DNA from: Helicobacter japonicus
Lineage (GTDB): Bacteria; Campylobacterota; Campylobacteria; Campylobacterales; Helicobacteraceae
Reading direction: 5' to 3'
NCBI RefSeq assembly: GCF_000762845.2
Contig: NZ_JRMQ02000016.1
Location: forward strand, 1 to 32,804
Length of the DNA stretch: 32,804 bases
In this document: piece after piece, positions 25,117-32,661 of the stretch
Layout: every line of letters begins with the position of its first letter
How positions within the stretch are numbered: position 1 is the stretch's first letter
Notes under the pieces: model-generated
Told to the model about the DNA's origin: nothing
The model's input: the letters and a program-made list of their open reading frames with translations, nothing else
Database searches by the model: none
Position numbers and translations under genes: made by a program

Positions 25117-25347
25117 TTACTCATCAATATCCTTGCATATTTGCTCTAAATCCAGCTTTTTAATAGATTCAATCTTTGCTTGTTGCAATCTTTGCGCTTC
25201 TTTATCATTGTGAGCAAGCCCAAGATAATATTCTTTTAAAGAATCTGATGAGTGGTTTTCAATTTTGCCCTCATTGGGTCTCATATTCCCGCCAAAAACC
25301 TTATTCATTGAAGTTTCTACTGCTTGTCTAATCTCTTCTTTTTTCAT
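25117..25347 (-). CDS. Small early phage protein, unknown function
   Basis: The 76-residue charged, helical protein begins MKKEEIRQAVETSMNKVFGG and has no motif that I recognise. AAGGAG lies six bases before ATG 25347. It is the last gene of the leftward early/middle block, 170 bases after the Mor-like gene; that gap holds AT-rich sequence and may contain a middle promoter driven by the activator. Confidence 0.6.
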   Translation of the reverse strand: MKKEEIRQAVETSMNKVFGGNMRPNEGKIENHSSDSLKEYYLGLAHNDKEAQRLQQAKIESIKKLDLEQICKDIDE

Positions 25348-25516
25348 TTGTCACTCCTTAACAAAATGAAATACATTTTCCTTATTAAGCATACCCTTAT
25401 GCCAAGCAAGCTTTTTGTATAATAATCGGATTTTACTTTTATAAAATAAAATGTGAAATTCTAGTGTGTTTTTTCATATTTTAGGTAACAAAAAAAACAC
25501 ATTTCTTGTTTCTTTT

Positions 25517-25771
25517 TCACTCCTCCATAGATTTTCCTTCCCTCTTCCTAGCCTCCCTTATTATCTCTCGTATCGTATTTTCGCTCAAATTATACTTATG
25601 CGCCAAAAATGCAGCATTATAGCCATTAAATTCCTGCACAATGTGCTCTTTCGCATTTGGGGAGACTTTGGGGATATAGATACTCACGCCCCCATAAGTC
25701 TTATAGATTTTCTCCCAACTCATACCATTTTTGTAGCTCTCACAAATGTGTTCAAGTAGATTCTTATCCAT
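25517..25771 (-). CDS. mor: Mor-type transcription activator
   Basis: The 84-residue protein has the Mor/C family layout: a dimerisation part with GGVSIYIPK (residues 27-35), then a helix-turn-helix in EFNGYNAAFLAHKYNLSENTIREIIREARK (47-76). In Mu, Mor binds middle promoters and recruits RNA polymerase to switch on later genes. Its start overlaps the stop of the GemA gene by one base, and it lies after gam and gemA as in Mu-like genomes. The likely targets are the AT-rich gaps at 25348-25516 and 21793-22027. Confidence 0.82.
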   Translation of the reverse strand: MDKNLLEHICESYKNGMSWEKIYKTYGGVSIYIPKVSPNAKEHIVQEFNGYNAAFLAHKYNLSENTIREIIREARKREGKSMEE

Positions 25772-26157
25772 TATCGCTCTCCTATGATTTTTTGTAGTCC
25801 TGTGATGATTTTACTCGCCTCTGCTTTATCTAACGCCCATAAAGGCTTATATGCGCCAATTTGTCGCGTGATAAACCTCCTCTTTGCTTCATATCCAAAG
25901 CCTCTTTGTTTCATTATCGTTTCAATCTTTGCCCTCTGTGCCGCGCTTATGCTGCCCTTTCTTTGTATATAATCCCTATCAGGTGCTTTAGAATCTAAAA
26001 TATCAAGCACCTCTTGTAGCTCTGCTTCATTAAGGAATCTACAAGAATCCACACCATAGCGCACAAGTAGCCAAGATTCCCACGCCTGTGCTTCCTTGAT
26101 GAGCTTGTATTTTGGGTGCGTATGGATAGCACATAGCATTGATTGTTGAGTTCGCAT
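25771..26157 (-). CDS. gemA: GemA-like regulatory protein (DUF1018)
   Basis: The 128-residue protein shows the DUF1018 pattern: an N-terminal helix after IHTHPKYK, SISAAQRAKIETIMKQRGFGYEAKRR in the centre (residues 69-93) and LTGLQKIIGER-like end (ITGLQKIIGER). Mu GemA alters host gene expression through effects on DNA supercoiling. It sits between gam and mor, its normal place. GGAGAG precedes ATG 26157. Confidence 0.8.
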   Translation of the reverse strand: MRTQQSMLCAIHTHPKYKLIKEAQAWESWLLVRYGVDSCRFLNEAELQEVLDILDSKAPDRDYIQRKGSISAAQRAKIETIMKQRGFGYEAKRRFITRQIGAYKPLWALDKAEASKIITGLQKIIGER

Positions 26158-26187
26158 ATTCTCTCCTATCGTGCTTTAAAGCTATTT

Positions 26188-26667
26188 TTAATGCCCTAAT
26201 GCCTCAATCTTAGGCTCAATGCGGAAGTTATCTTTCACCACGCGCTTCAATCCAAGCTTGACTAATGAGCCTTCATCTAGCTCTGCCAAAGCCTCTTTAT
26301 TTGGCTTCTCCTCATAAATGAGGCAATCCCTTAGCCCAAAGCTTTTAATTGCAGCAATTAAAGATTCCACCTTTGACTTCACGCGCGGGATACTTACAGA
26401 TTTACTCAAGCGATAGCCAATGATGCCAAAGACTAGCTCTTTGCTTCGCTTATCTGCAAAATCTGCCTTGTGAGATTCACAAAAAGATTCAATCTCTGCG
26501 CGGATAAAGTTTGCCTCATTATTAAGGCTTTCTACTTGAGGTTTGTATTCCTCTTTAATCTTGTTACAAGCAAGCGTTACTTCACCCTCAATATGAGCAA
26601 TCGCCACTTCAATTTCACACAACCTTTTAAGATTCATATCCACATCTTCAAAGCTTTTTAATTCCAT
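26188..26667 (-). CDS. gam: Host-nuclease inhibitor Gam
   Basis: The 159-residue protein matches Mu Gam: a long N-terminal coiled coil (residues 10-70, with AHIEGEVTLACNKIKEE and ESLNNEANFIRAEIESFCE), the strand segment FGIIGYRLSKSVSIPRVKSK, and a C-terminal part ending NFRIEPKIEALGH. Gam is a Ku-like dimer that binds DNA ends and shields transposing DNA from exonucleases such as AddAB/RecBCD. The ATG at 26667 overlaps the preceding small gene by ten bases. Intact length and key regions suggest a functional protein. Confidence 0.88.
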   Translation of the reverse strand: MELKSFEDVDMNLKRLCEIEVAIAHIEGEVTLACNKIKEEYKPQVESLNNEANFIRAEIESFCESHKADFADKRSKELVFGIIGYRLSKSVSIPRVKSKVESLIAAIKSFGLRDCLIYEEKPNKEALAELDEGSLVKLGLKRVVKDNFRIEPKIEALGH

Positions 26668-26840
26668 TGAATCCCTCCTTTGTCTCTACTTACCACATCA
26701 ACGCATTTATAACCATTTATCGCCTCATTCACGCCTCCTTTGAGAAATATATACTCATTATTCACAAAGTAATGTGTGCTTAAATACCTTGCCTTGCGCC
26801 CATAAATATAAAAGGGCTTAAACAATTCAGCCTTGCTCAT
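26658..26840 (-). CDS. Small early phage protein between B and gam
   Basis: ATG 26840 follows AAGGAGG by five bases and starts MSKAELFKPFYIYGRKARY. The 60-residue product is mixed alpha/beta with many aromatic residues and a VDVVSRDKGG segment. I recognise no family. It overlaps gam and lies close behind transposition gene B, so it belongs to the early operon. Confidence 0.6.
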   Translation of the reverse strand: MSKAELFKPFYIYGRKARYLSTHYFVNNEYIFLKGGVNEAINGYKCVDVVSRDKGGIQWN

Positions 26841-26850
26841 ATTTTCCTCC

Positions 26851-27729
26851 TTACACAATAATCATACTCACCGCTTGAGCGATAATGTCTTTATCAAGCT
26901 TCACATTGTGTAGCTCTGCTAGTCGCGCTGCTTTTGCGTAGAGCTTTGCACTGCTTCTAAAATTACCCTTTGTATAGGCGTGTATGCCTTGAGTAAAGAG
27001 TGCCCCGCATTCCTCTTGGGAGAGACCTTTCATATTCCATTTGCCACCTATGCGTGAGTAGAGCTGTCGCAATTCACCATTTTTACCTATAAGATTCTTT
27101 AAGAGAATCTCCGTGCCAAAAAGGATAAGAGGGCAGGAGCTAAAATCCCAAATCCTGCGTAAATCTTCTAACGCCCTCACACTCAAATGCTCCGCTTCAT
27201 CAATGAGAATCACCACATCGCGCCTCTTAAGCTCTTTAGCTATCAAAATCACTTTTTCGTGGAGATTTCTCCCGCCGCTGATATGCAATCTCTCGCATAG
27301 CTCATCTAAAATCACTCTAGCAGTGCTATGGAGTGTGGCTTCAATGAGAATCACATTTGGATGAATACGCGCATAATCTTTAGCAATCGTGCTTTTGCCA
27401 CTCCCTGCACAGCCTACGATAATGGCAATCTCTTTATCTCTCACTGCCTCATTCATTACAAAATCAGCCATTTGCTTATCGTGGCTTTCATAGACTTGCA
27501 CATTTTCTTTTTTTGTGCCTCTTTTGTTTTTGTTTGCATAATCATCAAGGTAGAGCTTGATTTTGCGCCCTAGCTCTTTATTATTGCCCTTATACTCGCC
27601 CTTGCGAAAGGTAGAGATACTCGCGCTACTAATGCCTAAAGCTCTACCCAAAGCCGCTTGAGAGAGTCCTTGAGATTCTAAAAATATCTCTAGCTCCTCT
27701 CGCACTTGATTTAAATCTAAAGTTTTCAT
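26851..27729 (-). CDS. B: Mu B-like transposition ATPase
   Basis: The 292-residue protein starts with a helix-turn-helix domain (residues 20-50, SQAALGRALGISSASISTFRKG) and continues as an AAA+ ATPase with Walker A GCAGSGKST (106-114) and Walker B VVILIDEAEHL (172-182). Mu B coats target DNA, delivers it to the transposase and protects phage DNA from self-integration. ATG 27729 is taken because AAGGAG lies eight bases upstream; the frame continues to 27909 but that extension crosses three hairpins and looks non-coding. The gene follows transposase A, separated by a structured 211-base leader. Confidence 0.88.
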   Translation of the reverse strand: MKTLDLNQVREELEIFLESQGLSQAALGRALGISSASISTFRKGEYKGNNKELGRKIKLYLDDYANKNKRGTKKENVQVYESHDKQMADFVMNEAVRDKEIAIIVGCAGSGKSTIAKDYARIHPNVILIEATLHSTARVILDELCERLHISGGRNLHEKVILIAKELKRRDVVILIDEAEHLSVRALEDLRRIWDFSSCPLILFGTEILLKNLIGKNGELRQLYSRIGGKWNMKGLSQEECGALFTQGIHAYTKGNFRSSAKLYAKAARLAELHNVKLDKDIIAQAVSMIIV

Positions 27730-27940
27730 AGAATGCTCCTTTCCTAGCAGTGGGGTATATCCCCCACTGCGATAAAATATTGCGCTTCTCACAAGCGCAA
27801 ACCTCTTAAGGCGTTGTAGGGGTGGGGGATTTTTAAGGGGGAGGGAGCGACTTCGCAATTTAAGCCCCTCCCCCTTATATAAAATCTTACTTTGTAGCAA
27901 GTGAATCACTCTTTGTTCGCCCTAACCCTTTATTTAGCTT
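27730..27940 (-). promoter_or_regulatory. Structured A-B intergenic leader with three hairpins
   Basis: Three perfect inverted repeats occur in a row: 12-bp arms at 27834-27845 and 27866-27877, 8-bp arms at 27780-27787 and 27793-27800 (TTGCGCTT), and 9-bp arms at 27747-27755 and 27762-27770 (GCAGTGGGG). The last lies just upstream of B's ribosome site. None is followed by a clear T tract on the minus strand, so control of translation, RNA processing or a DNA site is as likely as termination. Confidence 0.5.
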
Positions 27941-30304
27941 CTAACCGCGTTTGAGCACTGCTGCTTCCCAGCTCACATCTTTTATATTTTTTGTTTGTGC
28001 TTCATTTTTTACCTCCTTTGTAGTATCTAAGATTCCATCTCCCGCAGCCTTTTTACGCGCCTCATCTAAAAGTTTTGCTTGATAGAGATTGCTATCATTA
28101 ATGGCTTTAAGCTTAGGCATATGCGTTTTTGGCATTTTCTTGTGCGCTTGTAAAAGCATTTGTGGGAATTGTGCCTCCACTTCTGCGCGTGCCTCTTGCA
28201 TTTTGCCTTTGCGCGCTTTAAGCTCTTTATAAAAGATTTTTTGCGCATTCCGCGCCATTTCCGCACTCATCTCCTCGCTATCAAGATTTGACGCTACGCC
28301 AATGAAGCGGTGCTGCTCGTCATACATAAAAAGCTCTTTGGTGTTATTGATATTAACTGCCACAAATACGCTTGTATGTGCGAACATAGCAGCACTTTGA
28401 TACCATAGCCCACCATAGGCGATACCTTTTTTATTGACAGCGCGTCTCTCAAGTGGGCTAAGTCGTGCGATAAGCTCATATTCGTGGATTCTCACCGCTT
28501 CATCTACACGCGCGTTATATGCCTCTGTGGGCGTGGCATTCAATCGCTCAAGGTAGGCATTATTCATAAAAGATTGCGTGTAGATATCTATCATCTGCCC
28601 TAGCTCTTTAAGCGTGTGGAGATTGGTTTGATTGCTTTTTTGACCTCTTTTAAGTCGCCTTTGAGCGCGAGAGAAGAAAAATTCAATGGCTTGTCTTTGG
28701 CTCACACTATGCCCGATATAGCCTTTAATCCATTCCATAAGGTGATTTTGCAAACGCGCAAAGTTGCGCTCCACATAGGGCTTACACCACCCCGCATACG
28801 CTTTAGCTTTGATATGCTCTATTTCAAGTCGCATAAGCACTTCTTTGATATATTTACTCACAAACGCACTGCCATTGTCGCTTTTAATGCACTTTGGTTT
28901 GCCATAGGTAGTGATGTATTTGGCAATGGCGCGGCTTACCCCTAGCGCATTTTCGGTATCGCTGATATGGAAGCTACACACGCCACTATAAGTATCAATG
29001 AGTGAAATAAGCACAAATCGCTTTTGCCAAGATTCTATGTTCTCTACTTTAAGCCCTAGAGCGCGCGCTATCTCACTTGTATCAATAATGGCATCAATGC
29101 TTGTGGCATCTATCTCTACGATTTGATTAATAGAATCCACTGCATAGTTGCTTTGCCCTAATGCAGGGAGGAAATTCCCCACTGCTGCATCTTCGCCACG
29201 AGAGATGATTTTTGCTTCTATGGGGTGAGCTTTTAAGTAAGCCTTGACATATCGCTCAAGCACACAATAGCTTATCACTTCATCGCGCTTGGCTAAGAAA
29301 TCTGCTAATTCTATTTTACCTAAACTATCAAGATGAATATGCAGCATTCTATGTAATGAGGAGATATTCACCCTGCCACGACTTGCCAAAATAAGCTTGT
29401 TTGTGAGTTCCTCTAATCCAAGCTCTTTAATCTTGCTTTGCTCTTTTCTATTTTTGCCCCTCTCATCAAGCAATCCATTAATGCCACTTTGTTTATATGC
29501 TCTCTGCCACGCATAGAGCTTATTTTCGCTTAAAGTGATAGAGTATTGCCCACCTGCGTTGGTAAGGGCGATAAAGTCTTTTGCATTCACGCCTCTTGCC
29601 TTATATGCTTCCCATTCTTTGATAATGGATTTTTTCTCTAGGGCGAGATGTTGCTGCTTTTGGGTGGATTTGGCAAATGCGCTTAAAGGATTTTTGCAAG
29701 TGTGGATTAGCACTTCGTGCGAATGTATGTGAGAATCTTGTTTCAAAGCACTTAGAACATCATCAGTGTCTCTATCATCGCTTGCATATTCATTCTTGCT
29801 TGTGTCCAAGTGTATAGATTCTGATGATGATATAAATGCTTTGTTATGCGCCACTCTCTCTTTTTTATAGTTAGAAGTGCCTATTTTATGAGGTGTTGTA
29901 GGTGTTGTAAGATTGGTTTGCGTATGAGATTCTATAAATGCAGTAGATTGCGCAGAATCTGTGTTTGAAAGATATGCTGCATATTCAGTATTTGGGTGGG
30001 CTACTTGAGTTGAGCCAAGTGTTGGGTGCTTTTGGTAGAAAAGAGAATCTACTCGCTCTTGTGCGTAAGATTCCATAAACGCTTCCGCCTCTGCTTGTGT
30101 CTTAAATGGCTCACTCCAAATGCGAAGGACTTTACCAGAGTTGCCTCCAATATGTCCATTTGCATACAATATAGGACAAAATTTGCCTATAATTTTACAA
30201 ATTTTTTTGTCGCATTTTGAATTGCGTTGAATTGTTTTATATAGGGTATCTATTTTAACGCTATGCGCTTTTGCAAACTCCCTGCTACTTACCCATTGTC
30301 CCAT
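27941..30304 (-). CDS. A: Mu A-like DDE transposase
   Basis: The 787-residue protein carries an N-terminal winged-helix DNA-binding segment (WVSSREFAKAHSVKIDTLYKT), further helix-turn-helix regions (about 225-345) and an RNase H-like catalytic core with Asp399 (VEIDATS), Asp476 (KSDNGS) and Glu512 (YVERNF). It would cut phage ends and join them to target DNA. The length is greater than Mu A (663 residues) because of a Ser/Thr/His-rich insert at 90-200 between the N-terminal domain and the rest. A basic C-terminal part (670-787) could contact B and ClpX-like factors. The start overlaps no upstream gene and lies nine bases after the small Ner-position gene. Confidence 0.92.
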   Translation of the reverse strand: MGQWVSSREFAKAHSVKIDTLYKTIQRNSKCDKKICKIIGKFCPILYANGHIGGNSGKVLRIWSEPFKTQAEAEAFMESYAQERVDSLFYQKHPTLGSTQVAHPNTEYAAYLSNTDSAQSTAFIESHTQTNLTTPTTPHKIGTSNYKKERVAHNKAFISSSESIHLDTSKNEYASDDRDTDDVLSALKQDSHIHSHEVLIHTCKNPLSAFAKSTQKQQHLALEKKSIIKEWEAYKARGVNAKDFIALTNAGGQYSITLSENKLYAWQRAYKQSGINGLLDERGKNRKEQSKIKELGLEELTNKLILASRGRVNISSLHRMLHIHLDSLGKIELADFLAKRDEVISYCVLERYVKAYLKAHPIEAKIISRGEDAAVGNFLPALGQSNYAVDSINQIVEIDATSIDAIIDTSEIARALGLKVENIESWQKRFVLISLIDTYSGVCSFHISDTENALGVSRAIAKYITTYGKPKCIKSDNGSAFVSKYIKEVLMRLEIEHIKAKAYAGWCKPYVERNFARLQNHLMEWIKGYIGHSVSQRQAIEFFFSRAQRRLKRGQKSNQTNLHTLKELGQMIDIYTQSFMNNAYLERLNATPTEAYNARVDEAVRIHEYELIARLSPLERRAVNKKGIAYGGLWYQSAAMFAHTSVFVAVNINNTKELFMYDEQHRFIGVASNLDSEEMSAEMARNAQKIFYKELKARKGKMQEARAEVEAQFPQMLLQAHKKMPKTHMPKLKAINDSNLYQAKLLDEARKKAAGDGILDTTKEVKNEAQTKNIKDVSWEAAVLKRG

Positions 30305-30313
30305 TTATGCCAC

Positions 30314-30508
30314 CTACGCGACTTTAAAGCCACTTTGCTCTAAGAGTTTTCTTAGCTTTTTTGATTTGCCTCTTATGCCTTTGATTCTACCCTTAGATAT
30401 ATCTTTTATAATGAGATAATCTGCATCACTCAAGCACATCGCCTTGCACCAAGTGCGTAGCTTAATGCCTTTTTGAGACATTTGTTGCATAAGAGAATCT
30501 TTTTGCAT
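30314..30508 (-). CDS. Small basic protein at the Ner position
   Basis: The 64-residue product begins MQKDSLMQQMSQKGIKLRTW after AAAGGAG and is strongly basic. Residues 12-60 (GIKLRTWCKAMCLSDADYLI then GKSKKLRKLLEQSGF) could form a small helix-turn-helix. In Mu, Ner lies at this place, first in the early operon, and represses both early and repressor promoters. The position and basic character support a Ner-like role, but the sequence does not clearly match Ner. Confidence 0.55.
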   Translation of the reverse strand: MQKDSLMQQMSQKGIKLRTWCKAMCLSDADYLIIKDISKGRIKGIRGKSKKLRKLLEQSGFKVA

Positions 30509-30816
30509 TTTTACTCCTTTTGTGCTACAATCCAATCTAACCTCCACCAAAAAGGTGAAGGAAGATTGTTTGCATCAAGCTTCTATCTTTATTCTAAGTT
30601 TGCCTACTCGGATAAAGACTTGAAGCTTGATTTTCACAACCTTTTTGAACTTGAAACATAACATCTCAAATCTTTCAGGCTGATTTCCCACCCTCCCGAC
30701 CACTTTTAAGATTTTCTATCTTTATGATATAATTACCTCAAAAGTGATGTAATTATAGGACATTTTCTACCTATTGTCAAGTATTATAGGTAAATTTTGT
30801 CAGAAATAAGGATTTT
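30509..30816. promoter_or_regulatory. Early/repressor control region
   Basis: Divergent genes flank this gap. A plus-strand extended -10 (TGATATAAT, 30725-30733) points to the repressor gene. It overlaps an 8-bp inverted repeat, ATAATTAC and GTAATTAT (30729-30736, 30749-30756). A second pair, TACCTAT and ATAGGTA, is at 30768-30774 and 30786-30792, and TTGTCA occurs twice 23 bp apart (30774, 30797); these are likely operators. A long imperfect hairpin (arms 30574-30583 and 30622-30631) lies in the early leader. Confidence 0.6.
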
Positions 30817-31548
30817 ATGATGATTAGGGAATTAAGAGAGGATATGGGATTAAGCCAAATAGAGTTAGCAGAGGCTATCGGTGTTTCAGAACGGACTATG
30901 CGTAGATATGAACAGGAAGAAGATTCTATACAGATTGGGACATTAAAAAAAATATTTGATGTGTTAGGTATGTCCAGCAATAACTCTTTTTTTGTCCAGC
31001 AAATGTCCAGCAATCCTATAAATGATGTCCAGCATTCTAAGAATGTTACTAAGTCGTTACTAAGTCCTGTTACTAAGTCATCTAATGCGTGTTACTTAGT
31101 CGAAGAAAACGAAAATGTCCATAAGTCGTCCCTTAGTCAATCTTTCTACACTATCCCTGTCCTTTCTATTAAAGCAAGTGCAGGACGTGGGAATGATATA
31201 ATGGAGCTTGAAAGCTATGAGAGTGGGGAAGTGATGTGTATAGATAAAGGCTTTTTCAAATCCCCGCCAAATGCAAAGGTGCGTATAATCCAAGTAGATG
31301 GTTATTCAATGATACCTATGCTTTTACCCGATAGCTGGGTTATATTTGAGGAATCTGATGTGTGGCGTGGCGATGGGCTATATGTGTTAAATTATGATAA
31401 TGAACTTATGGTAAAGCTTTTGCAGAAGCTGCCAAATGGTAATTTGGAGATTATTAGTGCAAACAAAGACTATAAAAGCTTTGTTATTGAGCGTGATACA
31501 CAATCAGTTGTGCGTATAGTGGGCAAAGTATTACGTTCTATTTTGTAG
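30817..31548 (+). CDS. CI/LexA-like phage repressor (S24 peptidase type)
   Basis: The 243-residue protein has an HTH_3 domain (residues 3-50, GLSQIELAEAIGVSERTMRRYEQ), a Ser/Asn-rich linker (52-110) and an S24 peptidase domain with nucleophile Ser164 (VDGYSMIP) and Lys200 (LMVKLL). The Ala122-Gly123 bond in KASAGRG is a likely self-cleavage site, which would make the prophage inducible by RecA during DNA damage. This differs from Mu itself, whose repressor is not LexA-like. It is divergent from the early operon and likely binds the operators at 30729-30802. The linker DNA is made of 11-bp-phased repeats that change reading frame from copy to copy, unusual for coding sequence. ATG 30820 is an equal alternative start. 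Confidence 0.88.
   Translation: MMIRELREDMGLSQIELAEAIGVSERTMRRYEQEEDSIQIGTLKKIFDVLGMSSNNSFFVQQMSSNPINDVQHSKNVTKSLLSPVTKSSNACYLVEENENVHKSSLSQSFYTIPVLSIKASAGRGNDIMELESYESGEVMCIDKGFFKSPPNAKVRIIQVDGYSMIPMLLPDSWVIFEESDVWRGDGLYVLNYDNELMVKLLQKLPNGNLEIISANKDYKSFVIERDTQSVVRIVGKVLRSIL
30971..31138 (+). repeat. Phased short DNA repeats inside the repressor gene
   Basis: TGTCCAGCA occurs four times, starting at 30971, 30993, 31004 and 31026 (spacings 22, 11, 22). Then an 11-mer close to GTTACTAAGTC occurs six times, starting at 31045, 31056, 31069, 31091, 31117 and 31128 (spacings 11, 13, 22, 26, 11). Because 11 is not a multiple of three, the copies are read in different frames, so the conserved unit is the DNA and not the protein. 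Confidence 0.85.
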
Positions 31549-31736
31549 GCTTATAATTGTGATTTATGCCTTGAAGTATGTATGGTTTTGTTGAGGATTT
31601 TGTCAGTTTTGTCTAAAAAGTGTCAAAAGATTTGCTGCCACTTTGATTTTTCAAATATTCCTCATACTCTCGCACTTTGCTTTATTTGATTAACTTCTCT
31701 CTCACTTTGATACTTGACAAAACTATACAGAATACA
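31549..31736 (+). other. Phage left end with likely transposase sites
   Basis: Three same-orientation copies of an ACTTTGATTT-like motif begin at 31640, 31674 and 31704, reading toward the terminus GAATACA at 31730-31736. TGTC(A/T) also recurs at 31601, 31610 and 31621. No gene is visible in this stretch. Confidence 0.55.
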
Positions 31737-31889
31737 AATACCTAAAAAGATGGTGGTTATAAAATTTTAAGTTATTTTGAGTTAGAATTTACATTTTGAC
31801 CCATAGCGCAATGTGGGCTAAAGTTTTAAAAAGGGCTTTTCAAAAAGGATAGGAATGTTTTTGGTGAATCTACTTTATAAGGAAATCCT
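31737..31889 (+). other. Flank between prophage and pirin gene
   Basis: No gene is visible. The bases next to the phage end (AATAC) do not repeat those at the other end (GATAG). The ribosome site AAGGA of the pirin gene lies just before 31890, and TTTATAAGG near 31873 may belong to its promoter. Confidence 0.45.
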
Positions 31890-32588
31890 ATGCTAACCCT
31901 ACGCAAAGCAAATGAGAGGGGGCATTTTAACCACGGCTGGCTTGATACCCACCATAGCTTTTCTTTTGCAGGATACTATGATGAGCGATTTATGGGCTTT
32001 AGCGCGTTGCGCGTGATAAACGAAGATAGGGTATCGCCTCAAAGTGGCTTTGGGACGCACTCGCACAAGGATATGGAGATACTCACCTATGTCCTAAGCG
32101 GCAGCATCACGCATAGAGATAGTATGGGCAATGAGCAATCTCTCTCAAGTGGCGAGTTTCAAATAATGAGTGCTGGGAGCGGTATCACGCATTCGGAATT
32201 TAATCTTTTGGATACGCCCTTGCATTTTTATCAAATCTGGATTGAGCCAAATGAGCTAGGCATAAATCCGCGATATGAGCAAAAATCCTTTGACACACAC
32301 GAGAGCAAGACCCTGATTCTTTCGCCAAATGCCACAGATCAATCCTTTAAAGTGTATCAAGATATGTATCTATGGCGATACCAAAATATCACAAATGAGC
32401 ACTTTTCTATCAAGCCAAAGCGCAGGGCATATATCCAAGTCGTGCGAGGCAGTCTAGAGATAGCCTCCGCCCACACACAAGCCTTTTGCACCCAAACAAG
32501 CGATGGCGTGATGTGCTGTGCAGAAGAATCTTTTAGCCTAAAAGGCTTAGATTCAGAAAATGAAGTGCTTATTTTTGATTTGCCTTAA
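31890..32588 (+). CDS. Pirin family protein (possible quercetinase)
   Basis: The 232-residue bicupin protein carries the pirin metal ligands at the canonical places: His57 and His59 in GTHSHKDME, His101 and Glu103 in GITHSEFN. The N-terminus (LRKANERGHFNHGWLDTHHSFSF) is typical of the YhhW branch, members of which have quercetin dioxygenase activity; the physiological role in most bacteria is unknown. AAGGA lies six bases before the ATG. Richer base composition than the ICE, and the lack of mobile-element features, suggest ordinary chromosome. It marks the right-hand border of the mobile region. Confidence 0.9.
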   Translation: MLTLRKANERGHFNHGWLDTHHSFSFAGYYDERFMGFSALRVINEDRVSPQSGFGTHSHKDMEILTYVLSGSITHRDSMGNEQSLSSGEFQIMSAGSGITHSEFNLLDTPLHFYQIWIEPNELGINPRYEQKSFDTHESKTLILSPNATDQSFKVYQDMYLWRYQNITNEHFSIKPKRRAYIQVVRGSLEIASAHTQAFCTQTSDGVMCCAEESFSLKGLDSENEVLIFDLP

Positions 32589-32661
32589 GCATATTTTTGT
32601 AAGCAATGGTATTTATTTCATTACAAAAAACCCCATAGAATTTAATATGAAAGGACATACT

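Larger units (their letters stand above)
16049..31736 (-). mobile_element. Compact Mu-like transposable prophage, apparently without head genes
   Basis: Proposed termini are TGTATTC at 16049-16055 and its complement GAATACA at 31730-31736, giving 15,688 bases. Phage left-end functions (repressor, transposase A, ATPase B, Gam, GemA, Mor) are at the high-coordinate side and the tail genes at the low side, so the phage is inserted in reverse. Genes for transposition, activation, tail fibre, lysis and tail tube are intact. None of the reading frames resembles terminase, portal, capsid, protease, sheath or baseplate hub, and Mu itself is more than twice this size. It may be a deleted phage, a helper-dependent satellite or a tail-particle element. 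Its base composition is visibly less AT-rich than that of the ICE it sits in. Confidence 0.75.

Noticed and set aside
26851-27909. Longer B protein starting at 27909
   Set aside because: The extra 60 codons run through three hairpins and give a Leu/Arg/Pro-rich stretch; ATG 27729 has a strong ribosome site and matches the usual HTH start.
30971-31138. CRISPR-like array
   Set aside because: Repeat units are only 9-11 bp, spacers are 0-15 bp, and they lie within an intact gene. No cas genes are present.
16059-31729. Alternative phage termini TGCG at 16059 and CA at 31728-31729
   Set aside because: These leave no shared terminal inverted repeat and also give no matching 5-bp target duplication; TGTATTC/GAATACA gives seven matching bases.
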